A DNA stretch of 19,252 bases, taken from assembly GCA_900542495.1 (NCBI GenBank), contig UQNW01000039.1, positions 1 to 19,252 of the forward strand. The letters run 5' to 3'. Below are positions 1 through 5,635 of this stretch, in pieces. The stretch's first letter is position 1. Each line of letters opens with the position of its first letter. The stretch is from an uncultured Roseburia sp. (lineage in GTDB: Bacteria; Bacillota; Clostridia; Lachnospirales; Lachnospiraceae). The notes under the pieces were generated by a model. The model was given only the letters and a program-made list of their open reading frames with translations. It had not been told where the DNA came from and did no database searches. Made by a program: the position numbers and the translations under genes.

Positions 1-93
1 ATTGGCAGTCCATTATTAAGTTTTTTATTATGTTCCCTTTGTACACCGTTGCAATATATATTAAATGATAAAGGTGGCGATTACGAAAGATGA
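1..93 (+). CDS. C-terminal end of an unknown upstream gene (partial)
   Basis: The frame starting at base 1 is open without a stop until TGA at 91-93, giving the last 30 residues of a protein whose start lies outside the window. The tail holds a short hydrophobic, Cys-containing run (LLSFLLCSLC) and ends in a polar segment, GGDYER. Its stop overlaps the start of the next gene as ATGA, the coupling seen throughout this window, and that is the main reason to believe it. The fragment is too short for a family call, and chance openness over 90 bases is quite possible. Confidence 0.4.
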   Translation: MGSPLLSFLLCSLCTPLQYILNDKGGDYER

Positions 94-362
94 AAAAGTT
101 TTTTAAATTTTGTTGGTACGAGAAAAGCGAACTATTGGTTCTGTTTGTGGTAAATTTATTTGTTGCTGAATATTTATTTGAAATTTTTAAAATATTTAAA
201 ATTGTACCAATGGTTTTAGTAGCAATCGTTTTAACATTTGGGATAATAGTGTATGGATATTTAAATAATAAGGATTATTTTAAACGATTGTATGTAAAGG
301 TATGCATAGAATACAAGATAAGAGATGAGTATAAGAACTATAGTGAAATAAAAAAATTATAG
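90..362 (+). CDS. small membrane protein, function unknown
   Basis: This 90-residue protein starts at ATG 90, preceded by AAGGTGG at 71-77. It has two likely transmembrane helices, about residues 14-34 and 37-57, and a charged Lys/Arg/Tyr-rich C-terminal tail that would lie on one face of the membrane. I do not recognise a family. It is markedly more AT-rich than the structural genes downstream and uses many AAA, TTT and ATA codons, which suggests separate acquisition. Position outside the morphogenesis operon, small size and membrane topology would suit an accessory prophage gene such as a superinfection-exclusion or abortive-infection factor, but nothing in the sequence proves this. Confidence 0.65.
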   Translation: MKKFFKFCWYEKSELLVLFVVNLFVAEYLFEIFKIFKIVPMVLVAIVLTFGIIVYGYLNNKDYFKRLYVKVCIEYKIRDEYKNYSEIKKL

Positions 363-370
363 AAACATAT

Positions 371-643
371 ATGTTCGAAGGACAGTTAAATGTTAAACAG
401 AATATTGCGGTTATTGAAGCAGCAATAGAGAAAGAAAAAGCGTTTAATATTTTTTATTCTGCACTACTAACTATATGTGGGGCAATAATTGGAGTGGTAT
501 ATGGAGAGAATATATTCATAAATTTGCAAATGATGATTATATATGTATTATTATTTTTAATTTATTATGTAGTAGGTAGCAATATCCCTAGAAGTGCTTT
601 TATAAGAAAGGTAATAGATAGTATAGATATACCAGAAAAATAA
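371..643 (+). CDS. small membrane protein, function unknown
   Basis: This is a second 90-residue membrane protein, starting 8 bases after the previous stop. It has a polar, probably helical N-terminus of about 24 residues, then two hydrophobic helices at about 25-46 and 50-68, then a short charged tail. No good ribosome binding site precedes ATG 371, and no other start is available before an in-frame stop at 344-346, so it may depend on translation of the gene before it. Composition is strongly AT-rich like its neighbour, so the two probably arrived and act together. I do not recognise the family. It is followed by about 80 bases without a gene, then a terminator-like hairpin. Confidence 0.6.
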   Translation: MFEGQLNVKQNIAVIEAAIEKEKAFNIFYSALLTICGAIIGVVYGENIFINLQMMIIYVLLFLIYYVVGSNIPRSAFIRKVIDSIDIPEK

Positions 644-721
644 TGCATAATAATATAAGTGAAAAGTGCTTATATGAGATGAAGAAAAGGATTAGAAAAT
701 TATTACAATAATTAGCGCCAT

Positions 722-769
722 AGAGCCGAATGTATAGAACTTAAATGTTTTATATGTCCGGCTCTTTTT
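722..769 (+). terminator. intrinsic terminator A, in the leader of the DUF4417-like gene
   Basis: AGAGCCG at 722-728 pairs with CGGCTCT at 759-765. The inner arms also pair, with three G-U wobbles and one mismatch, closing on the loop TTAAAT at 741-746. TTTTT follows at 765-769. It ends the AT-rich membrane-gene unit, and the GGAGG of the next gene lies only 6 bases beyond the T run. Confidence 0.75.
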
Positions 770-783
770 ATTTTGGAGGAAAG

Positions 784-1416
784 ATGTATAGGACACAAAG
801 GAATTATGAAAATGTACAGCGAATGCTATTTGATGGAATTGGGGAGTATGACATACCACAAATAGAACCTACACAATTTAATAATGCAGAATTTATTGGA
901 TTTAATTATGCCAGAAATGCAAAAGAAACAGAGAACAAAGCGGTGCATTTCTTCTTGGATGATTACCAGTTTACCAGAGTATGGACACAACCGGATAAAT
1001 ACATTCCGATGCTGCAGCGATTCAAGTACGTGCTGACACCGGATTTTAGCCTGTATACGGATTTCCCAAAGCCATTGCAAATCTATAACCATTATCGTAA
1101 GCACTGGATTGGTGCGTACTGGCAGATGCATGATATAAATGTTATCCCAACAATCTGTTGGAGTGATCAGAAATCATTTGAATGGTGTTTCGATGGAGAA
1201 CCTACACAAAGTGTTGTTGCAGTATCTTCCGTTGGAACACAAAACAATAAGGAAAAGAAACAATGTTTTCTGGATGGCTATCATGAGATGGTGGAGCGGT
1301 TACAGCCTACACAGATTATCTTTTATGGCAGAGTACCAGATGAATGCAAGGAAAATATTATACACATAAAGCAGTTTAGTGAAAAATGGCATGAAGCGGA
1401 GGTATCACAATGGTAG
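784..1416 (+). CDS. DUF4417-like phage protein
   Basis: This is a protein of about 210 residues. I place the start at ATG 784 because GGAGG sits at 776-780. The in-frame ATG at 745 lies in the loop region of terminator A and would add 13 poorly coded residues. The protein is soluble and aromatic-rich, with many Trp, Tyr and Phe, and contains runs such as FLDDYQFTRVW and LTPDFSLYTDFP. I recognise this style as the DUF4417 family, found in Firmicutes phages and mobile elements and of unknown function; the call is from memory. It sits upstream of the packaging genes, and its stop overlaps a small downstream ORF, so it belongs to the same transcript as the GGRG genes. Confidence 0.7.
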   Translation: MYRTQRNYENVQRMLFDGIGEYDIPQIEPTQFNNAEFIGFNYARNAKETENKAVHFFLDDYQFTRVWTQPDKYIPMLQRFKYVLTPDFSLYTDFPKPLQIYNHYRKHWIGAYWQMHDINVIPTICWSDQKSFEWCFDGEPTQSVVAVSSVGTQNNKEKKQCFLDGYHEMVERLQPTQIIFYGRVPDECKENIIHIKQFSEKWHEAEVSQW

Positions 1417-1526
1417 TAAATTTACAATTTTTGGGTGGGCGTGGTAGTTCTGGTGGACTGGGTGGCAGCAGCGGAGACCAGAGAAGAAGCACACGCGGCA
1501 GACGCGGAGAAAGGAAAGGCATTTAA
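1410..1526 (+). CDS. 38-residue peptide with an NLQF-GGRGSSG motif
   Basis: ATG 1410 overlaps the stop of the DUF4417-like gene, has GGAGG at 1398-1402, and its TAA at 1524-1526 overlaps the next ATG (TAATG). The product begins MVVNLQFLGGRGSSGG and ends in a very basic Arg-rich tail. The N-terminal run resembles the NLQFF motif at the start of many Firmicutes phage head proteins, followed by a Gly/Ser-rich GGRG linker. The next gene begins with almost the same GGRG(A)SSG motif. It may be a real small virion-associated peptide, or the stump of a longer protein whose body was lost. Function is unknown. Confidence 0.55.
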   Translation: MVVNLQFLGGRGSSGGLGGSSGDQRRSTRGRRGERKGI

Positions 1527-1921
1527 TGGGCGGCAGAGGAGCGAGTAGTGGGATAAGCGATAGCGGCAAACGATATGGAACTGAGTACAAGACCATTGCA
1601 CAATTCGGAAATGTAAAAGTAGTCCGAGCCAATGATGGCGGAGCGAAGGCTCCGATGGAAACAATGGCACCAGGGCGTGTATATGCTACAGTAGATAAAT
1701 TCAACGACATTAAATATATCACATTTCATGATGCTGAAGGGGAAAGAGTGAAGCAAATTGATGTGAAAGGAAAGAAGCATAATGGAGCATTGCCACACAC
1801 CCATAATGGATATGAACATGACGAACATGGAACATATCCAGGATTGTCTGGGAAAGACGAAAAGTTAGTAAATAATGTATTGCAGCAATGGGAACGCAAA
1901 CGAAAGAAATTGAATTTATAA
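1526..1921 (+). CDS. small GGRGASSG protein, possibly a toxin- or nuclease-like module
   Basis: This is a 131-residue protein started by TAATG coupling, with an AAAGGAAAGG-like ribosome site just upstream. After the N-terminal MGGRGASSG it has a beta-rich core (residues about 18-90), then a His-rich stretch, LPHTHNGYEHDEHG, at roughly 92-105, and a basic C-terminal helix (WERKRKK). From memory, similar domains occur in Clostridia phages, alone or at the end of minor head proteins, and look like small polymorphic-toxin or nuclease modules. The clustered His, Asp and Glu residues would suit metal binding or catalysis, but no reaction can be assigned. The promoter for the RNA gene starts inside its last codons. 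Confidence 0.65.
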   Translation: MGGRGASSGISDSGKRYGTEYKTIAQFGNVKVVRANDGGAKAPMETMAPGRVYATVDKFNDIKYITFHDAEGERVKQIDVKGKKHNGALPHTHNGYEHDEHGTYPGLSGKDEKLVNNVLQQWERKRKKLNL

Positions 1922-1938
1922 ATGGGATATGGTATATT
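1910..1938 (+). promoter_or_regulatory. promoter P1 for the tRNA-like RNA gene
   Basis: A -35 box TTGAAT at 1910-1915, a 17-base spacer and an extended -10 TGGTATATT at 1930-1938 fit a vegetative (sigma-A type) promoter. Transcription would begin around 1941-1946, at the first base of the first tRNA-like fold. The -35 overlaps the end of the preceding gene. Confidence 0.65.
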
Positions 1939-1943
1939 TAAGT

Positions 1944-2013
1944 TGCAAGGCTATAGTTCACAGAGGAGAATACCGCATAGCGGAGAGCCCGGTGCAATTC
2001 CGGGTAACTTGCA
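1944..2013 (+). ncRNA. tRNA-like RNA element 1 with a miniature anticodon arm
   Basis: A 70-nt cloverleaf-like fold. TGCAAG at 1944-1949 pairs with CTTGCA at 2008-2013. The D-stem is GTTC/GAAT at 1956-1959 and 1968-1971, with the loop ACAGAGGA keeping the usual A, GG and A. The T-stem CCCGG/CCGGG (1988-1992, 2000-2004) closes the 7-nt loop TGCAATT, close to the TTCRANY consensus. Between them, where a tRNA has a 17-nt anticodon arm, there is only an 11-nt hairpin, CCG-CATAG-CGG. Extra unpaired bases lie inside the acceptor-like stem, and no 3' CCA is encoded. It could be a decayed tRNA, but the intact D- and T-arms, promoter and terminator argue for a functional non-coding RNA. I do not recognise a named family. 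Confidence 0.65.
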
Positions 2014-2016
2014 TAA

Positions 2017-2086
2017 GGTAGAAGATAGTTTAGGCTGGCAGAACAGGTTGATAGACAAGGCATCGGTTCAATTCCGGTTGACTACC
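2017..2086 (+). ncRNA. tRNA-like RNA element 2 with a miniature anticodon arm
   Basis: This second fold begins 3 bases after element 1 and is also exactly 70 nt. GGTAG at 2017-2021 pairs with CTACC at 2082-2086. The D-arm TAGTTTAGGCTGGCAGAAC is almost textbook, with stem GTTT/GAAC, A14, G18-G19 and A21. The T-stem ATCGG/CCGGT (2062-2066, 2074-2078) closes the canonical loop TTCAATT. The anticodon arm is again reduced to 11 nt, TTG-ATAGA-CAA. As in element 1, extra bases sit between the acceptor stem and the D-arm, and three (TGA, against TAA in element 1) sit after the T-arm. Primary sequences differ while the architecture is shared, which looks like conserved structure rather than a recent copy. 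Confidence 0.65.
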
Positions 2087-2090
2087 AAGA

Positions 2091-2118
2091 GGATGTACCA
2101 TAATGGTATGTCCTTTTT
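2091..2118 (+). terminator. intrinsic terminator of the tRNA-like RNA gene
   Basis: GGATGTACC at 2091-2099 pairs with GGTATGTCC at 2105-2113 (nine pairs, two of them G-U) around the loop ATAAT, followed by TTTTT at 2114-2118. It starts 4 bases after element 2, so a transcript of about 175 nt from P1 would hold little besides the two folds. Confidence 0.75.
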
Positions 2119-2133
2119 ATTTAAAAGTGCAGC

Positions 2134-2151
2134 AGTTGCACCGGTGCAACT
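2134..2151. promoter_or_regulatory. 18-bp perfect palindrome, candidate operator or activator site
   Basis: AGTTGCACCGGTGCAACT is a perfect inverted repeat that ends 2 bases before the -35 box of promoter P2. Its centre is about 46 bases upstream of the expected start point, a usual place for a dimeric activator. Firmicutes phage late genes are often switched on by ArpU- or RinA-like proteins acting just upstream of the terminase. That the site serves such a protein is inference. Confidence 0.6.
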
Positions 2152-2153
2152 TG

Positions 2154-2182
2154 TTGACTTGTATCAAAAAAGAAAATATAAT
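2154..2182 (+). promoter_or_regulatory. promoter P2, candidate late promoter
   Basis: TTGACT at 2154-2159 (five of six consensus bases), a 17-base spacer, and a perfect TATAAT at 2177-2182. Transcription would start near 2189. It is the best promoter visible in the window and faces the packaging genes. Terminator B follows within about 12 bases of the start. Confidence 0.75.
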
Positions 2183-2200
2183 ATGTGTAACAGAGCCGAT

Positions 2201-2244
2201 GAGCCAAATACATGGAGAAAAACCGTGTATTTGGCTCTTTTTTT
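2201..2244 (+). terminator. intrinsic terminator B, leader attenuator before the terminase genes
   Basis: GAGCCAAATACATGG at 2201-2215 pairs with CCGTGTATTTGGCTC at 2223-2237 (15 pairs, one G-U) around the loop AGAAAAA, followed by seven T at 2238-2244. It lies between P2 and the first packaging gene, so an RNA begun at P2 would normally stop at about 55 nt. A second GAGCC lies just upstream at 2193-2197. Confidence 0.85.
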
Positions 2245-2271
2245 ATGTTTTTTTTCGGAGGTGGCAGCAGG

Positions 2272-2529
2272 ATGAATGCAAATAAAACAATTCAAAAATT
2301 GCAGATGGGAATATTGCAGCATGGTTTAGCTGTTACCGTAAGCCGGAGACAATTTTTTTCAACAAAAACTCAACATTTTATAACAATTACAGCATTAAAT
2401 ATTAAAGTTCTTCACTTTTTTAAGAAAAAAGGAGAGTGGAAAGAGCAGAATTACGAGATTATGAGCAGTGCTTCCCAACTGGAAATTATTGAGTGCCTGC
2501 TGGAAATATATAAGGCAGTCAGTGGATGA
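2272..2529 (+). CDS. small unknown protein before terminase
   Basis: This is an 85-residue protein. ATG 2272 is preceded by GGAGG at 2257-2261; an earlier in-frame ATG at 2212 falls in the terminator stem and is not credible. The protein has a basic, beta-rich N-terminal half, a KVLHFFKKKGEWKEQ stretch, and an acidic, probably helical C-terminal third (QLEIIECLLEIYKAV). The last codons overlap the terminase start as ATGA, so translation is coupled. I do not recognise the family. As the first gene after the leader terminator it could act in packaging or regulation, but no motif supports a specific role. Confidence 0.65.
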   Translation: MNANKTIQKLQMGILQHGLAVTVSRRQFFSTKTQHFITITALNIKVLHFFKKKGEWKEQNYEIMSSASQLEIIECLLEIYKAVSG

Positions 2530-4154
2530 AGAAAATAACGCCAAAACAAAAGAAATTCGCGGATTTTTACATTGAATGTGGAAACGCAACAGAAGCTGCA
2601 AAAAGGGCGGGATATTCAGAGAAAACCGCCTATTCTATTGGACAAAGGTTGTTGAAAAATGTTGAAACATCTGCCTATATAGCCAAAAGGCAGCAGGAGA
2701 TTGAAAGTGAGAGGCTCTGTACACTGAAAGAAATACAAGAATTTAGAAGCCGTGTGATACGAGGAGAGGAGAAAGACGCCTTTGGTCTTGACATAGAAAT
2801 ATCTGATAGATTGAGTGCATGTAACCAACTCGAAAAAGCTTTGGTAATTGAAGAGATGGAGAAAGAGCGAAAGAAGCGCGAAGAGGAAGCTTTGAACAGG
2901 GGAACGTATCATACGGATCTGGATATTGTGGCAGATACATTTCATTCAGTTGTGAGAGATATCAGGAAACATGGACACAGAGAATATGTTTTTGAAGGAG
3001 GACGAGGAAGTACCAAATCATCCTGTGGAACAATCATTCCTTATGAACTTATGGAAAACAATCATAATATTCATGCATTGGTGATCAGAAAGGTAAAAGA
3101 CACATTGAGAGATTCTGTATATGCACAAATGCAGTGGTCATGCGATAAGCAGGCAGAGAACCCAATGTTTGACCGTGACAACTGGAAGTTTGGACTAAGC
3201 CCACTCGAAATAACATATACACCGACTGGACAGAAAATATATTTTCGAGGTGCGGATGATCCGGGAAAGATTAAATCTATCAAACCGCCATTTGGTTATA
3301 TTGGAATTGTAATATTTGAGGAGTTAGATCAGTTTAGTGGACCAGAGGAAGTGCGAAATATAGAACAGTCGGCTATCCGTGGTGGTAATGATGCATATGT
3401 ATTTAAGTTTTTCAATCCACCGAAGAGCAACAGTAATTGGGTTAATATCTACGTAAAGACACCAAAGGAGTCGATGTGCGTACACCATTCAACATATAAA
3501 GATGTGCCGCCGGAATGGCTGGGAAGAGATTTCATAGAAGAAGCAGAGCACTTACGGGAGGTAAACCCGGATGCATATGAGCATGAATATATGGGCGTGG
3601 CGAATGGAAATGGAGGTATGGTGTTCGATTATTTGGAACTGAGAGAGATTACAGATGATGAGATTGCCAGAATGGATCGTATCTATCAGGGCGTAGACTG
3701 GGGATGGTTTCCTGATCCTTATGCATTTATCAGAAGTTACTATAATCCGGCACAGGAAAAGATATATCTGATTGCGGAAAACGTAGTCAAAAAGACAAAG
3801 AACACACAGACAGGGCAGTGGATCATTGATCATGGATATGATGACTATGAAATTGTATGTGATAGTGCAGAGAAAAAATCTGTAGGAGACTATGTTGATA
3901 TCGGGTTACCGGCAAGACCTGCAATTAAAGGACCGGGAAGCGTAGAGTATGGGATGAAATGGTTGCAGGGAAAGACAATTGTTATTGATCAGGCGAGAAC
4001 ACCTCACGCATATAAAGAATTTACAGAATATGAGTATGAGAGAGACAAAGATGGGAATGTGATCAGTGGGTATCCGGATGCTGATAATCACACGATAGAT
4101 GCCGTGAGATATAGTTATGAACCACTGTGGCGTAGAAGTGAACATAAAGCTTAG
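2526..4154 (+). CDS. terminase, small and large subunits fused
   Basis: This 542-residue packaging motor combines two proteins that are usually separate. Residues 1-50 (KQKKFADFYIECGNATEAAK, then the AGYS turn and a tail with LLKNV) match the DNA-binding part of Terminase_2 small subunits; a charged linker runs to about 140. The large-subunit part follows: Walker A GGRGSTKS at 158-165, Walker B IGIVIFEELD at 259-268, and a nuclease domain with likely metal-binding Asp391 (VDWGW), Asp446 (VCDS) and Asp525 (HTIDAVRY), fitting Terminase_3. It would cut concatemeric phage DNA and pump it through the portal using ATP. The frame is continuous with no sign of sequencing error, so the fusion appears real. 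The next gene begins 9 bases after the stop. Confidence 0.93.
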   Translation: MKKITPKQKKFADFYIECGNATEAAKRAGYSEKTAYSIGQRLLKNVETSAYIAKRQQEIESERLCTLKEIQEFRSRVIRGEEKDAFGLDIEISDRLSACNQLEKALVIEEMEKERKKREEEALNRGTYHTDLDIVADTFHSVVRDIRKHGHREYVFEGGRGSTKSSCGTIIPYELMENNHNIHALVIRKVKDTLRDSVYAQMQWSCDKQAENPMFDRDNWKFGLSPLEITYTPTGQKIYFRGADDPGKIKSIKPPFGYIGIVIFEELDQFSGPEEVRNIEQSAIRGGNDAYVFKFFNPPKSNSNWVNIYVKTPKESMCVHHSTYKDVPPEWLGRDFIEEAEHLREVNPDAYEHEYMGVANGNGGMVFDYLELREITDDEIARMDRIYQGVDWGWFPDPYAFIRSYYNPAQEKIYLIAENVVKKTKNTQTGQWIIDHGYDDYEIVCDSAEKKSVGDYVDIGLPARPAIKGPGSVEYGMKWLQGKTIVIDQARTPHAYKEFTEYEYERDKDGNVISGYPDADNHTIDAVRYSYEPLWRRSEHKA

Positions 4155-4163
4155 GAGGATGAA

Positions 4164-5615
4164 ATGGGAATTATACAGACACTTGGAATGTGGAAAGAGA
4201 GGATAATAAGAATGTTCAAAGGAAATATCAAAAATGAATTTGGTGTGACAGGAATTACTTCAAATGCAATGGAAGATGCAATAACAGATTGGATGGATGT
4301 ATATCAGGGAAAAGCATCATGGGTTGATCATACCAAAGGAATCAAGACAATTAAATTTGCAAAAGCTGTGTGCTCCGAGACAGCCAGACTGACCAATCTG
4401 GCACTGGGAATCACATTCGATGGCAGCAGGAAAGACTATATGACAGAATGGTGTGAAAGGGCGATCATGCCGAATCTGCGCCGTTGGGTAGAATATGGCT
4501 GTGCAAGCGGCACGATTATTATAAAACCAAACGGAGTGGGTGCTGACTTTGTGACACCGGACAGATTTGAAATTGTTGGGAAAGATGGAAATGGACTGAT
4601 TGCCGGGATTATATTTGAAGATCGCTACAGAGAGAATGATAAATATTATACCAAGCAGGAATATCACAGATTTTTTGATGCAAAGGTCAATTATGGAGAT
4701 GGTGATTACAAGAGTGTGAAATATTACCAGATTTCCAATAGGGCATATGTAAGCAGCAATTCAGGAGAACTTGGAAAAGAGATTGAATTAAGCCAGACAA
4801 AATGGAATACTTTACTGCCGGATGTATCAATTACAACAAAAAATGAAGTTGGCTTAAATGGGATGATGTTCGGGGTGCTTCGGATGCCGGCGGCCAATGA
4901 CATAGATGTTGACAGTCCTTTGGGAATGGCAATCTATTCTGACGCGATGGAAGAATTAAAAGATTTGGATATTGCATACAGCAGATACAGTGAGGAAGTG
5001 AAGGACAGCAGAGCGTTGGAACTGATCGACAGAAGACTTGTAAGAGAACCGGGACACAAGGTAAATGAGGAGGTTGAACTGGATTTACCGAAACATTTCA
5101 TTCCGGTATCGGGCGAGGGGGATCAGGAATTTTACCAGGCGGTGGAAAGACCTTTGAAGGTAGATGAAAGAATCAAAGGAATCAATGCACAGCTTTCATA
5201 CATTGGCTATAAATGTGGGTATTCCAATGGATATTTTGCGTTTGACCAGAAAACCGGGATGGTAACAGCAACGCAGGTGGAATCAGACGATCGCAGGACC
5301 ATACAGTTGATTAAAGATATCAGGGATGCATTACAGGTATGTCTCGATCAGGTTTTTTACGCGCAGTCAGTATTTGCCGATTTATATAATCTGGCACCGG
5401 TAGGCAATTACACAGCAAATTATGCCTTTGGAGATATCACGTATAATTTTGAGGAAGATAAAGTACATCATTACAATCTGGCGGTACGGGGCATTTATCC
5501 GTGGGAAGAATACTATGTGAAGTTTTTAAAATATTCCAGGGAAGAGGCAAAAGCATTAATTGAACAGGCAAAATCAGAGAATCAGGCTGATGGAATAGAA
5601 TATGACGAGGAATAA
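4164..5615 (+). CDS. portal protein, SPP1 gp6-like
   Basis: This 483-residue protein starts at ATG 4164, with GGAGG directly after the terminase stop. It has the features of the SPP1 gp6-type portal family: an N-terminal region engaging the head, the stretch GMMFGVLRMPAANDIDVDSP near residues 230-250, a long stem helix (MEELKDLDIAYSRYSEEVKD), and a C-terminal wing and crown ending in an acidic tail. Length matches the family. A dodecameric ring at one vertex would form the DNA channel, bind terminase during packaging, and later hold the neck. The stop codon lies in the first copy of a 17-bp tandem duplication. Confidence 0.93.
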   Translation: MGIIQTLGMWKERIIRMFKGNIKNEFGVTGITSNAMEDAITDWMDVYQGKASWVDHTKGIKTIKFAKAVCSETARLTNLALGITFDGSRKDYMTEWCERAIMPNLRRWVEYGCASGTIIIKPNGVGADFVTPDRFEIVGKDGNGLIAGIIFEDRYRENDKYYTKQEYHRFFDAKVNYGDGDYKSVKYYQISNRAYVSSNSGELGKEIELSQTKWNTLLPDVSITTKNEVGLNGMMFGVLRMPAANDIDVDSPLGMAIYSDAMEELKDLDIAYSRYSEEVKDSRALELIDRRLVREPGHKVNEEVELDLPKHFIPVSGEGDQEFYQAVERPLKVDERIKGINAQLSYIGYKCGYSNGYFAFDQKTGMVTATQVESDDRRTIQLIKDIRDALQVCLDQVFYAQSVFADLYNLAPVGNYTANYAFGDITYNFEEDKVHHYNLAVRGIYPWEEYYVKFLKYSREEAKALIEQAKSENQADGIEYDEE

Positions 5616-5633
5616 TATATGACGAGGAATAAT
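5600..5633. repeat. 17-bp tandem duplication at the portal/minor-head junction
   Basis: ATATGACGAGGAATAAT occurs twice back to back (5600-5616 and 5617-5633) and a third partial ATATG follows, forming the next gene's start. Each copy carries a GAGGA ribosome site, so the duplication created a second site and a 7-codon reading frame (MTRNNIC) from ATG 5619 that overlaps the true start. Confidence 0.9.
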
Positions 5634-5635
5634 AT

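Noticed and set aside
664..716. Promoter before terminator A (TACAAT at 704-709)
   Set aside because: No acceptable -35 at the proper distance.
745..783. Upstream ATG of the DUF4417-like gene
   Set aside because: It lies in the loop region of terminator A; ATG 784 has a proper GGAGG.
1944..2086. Two ordinary tRNA genes, or a tmRNA
   Set aside because: No seven-base anticodon loop, irregular acceptor stems and no encoded tag frame; they are tRNA-like only.
1944..2086. tRNA fragments left by an attachment site
   Set aside because: Attachment remnants are usually one 3' fragment beside an integrase; here two whole folds with promoter and terminator are present.
1922..2275. 117-codon + strand frame across the RNA region
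   Set aside because: It has no ribosome site and runs through two tRNA-like folds, two promoters and both terminator stems; it looks like chance openness.
2103..2285. 60-codon frame across the palindrome, P2 and terminator B
   Set aside because: No ribosome site and full overlap with regulatory sequence.
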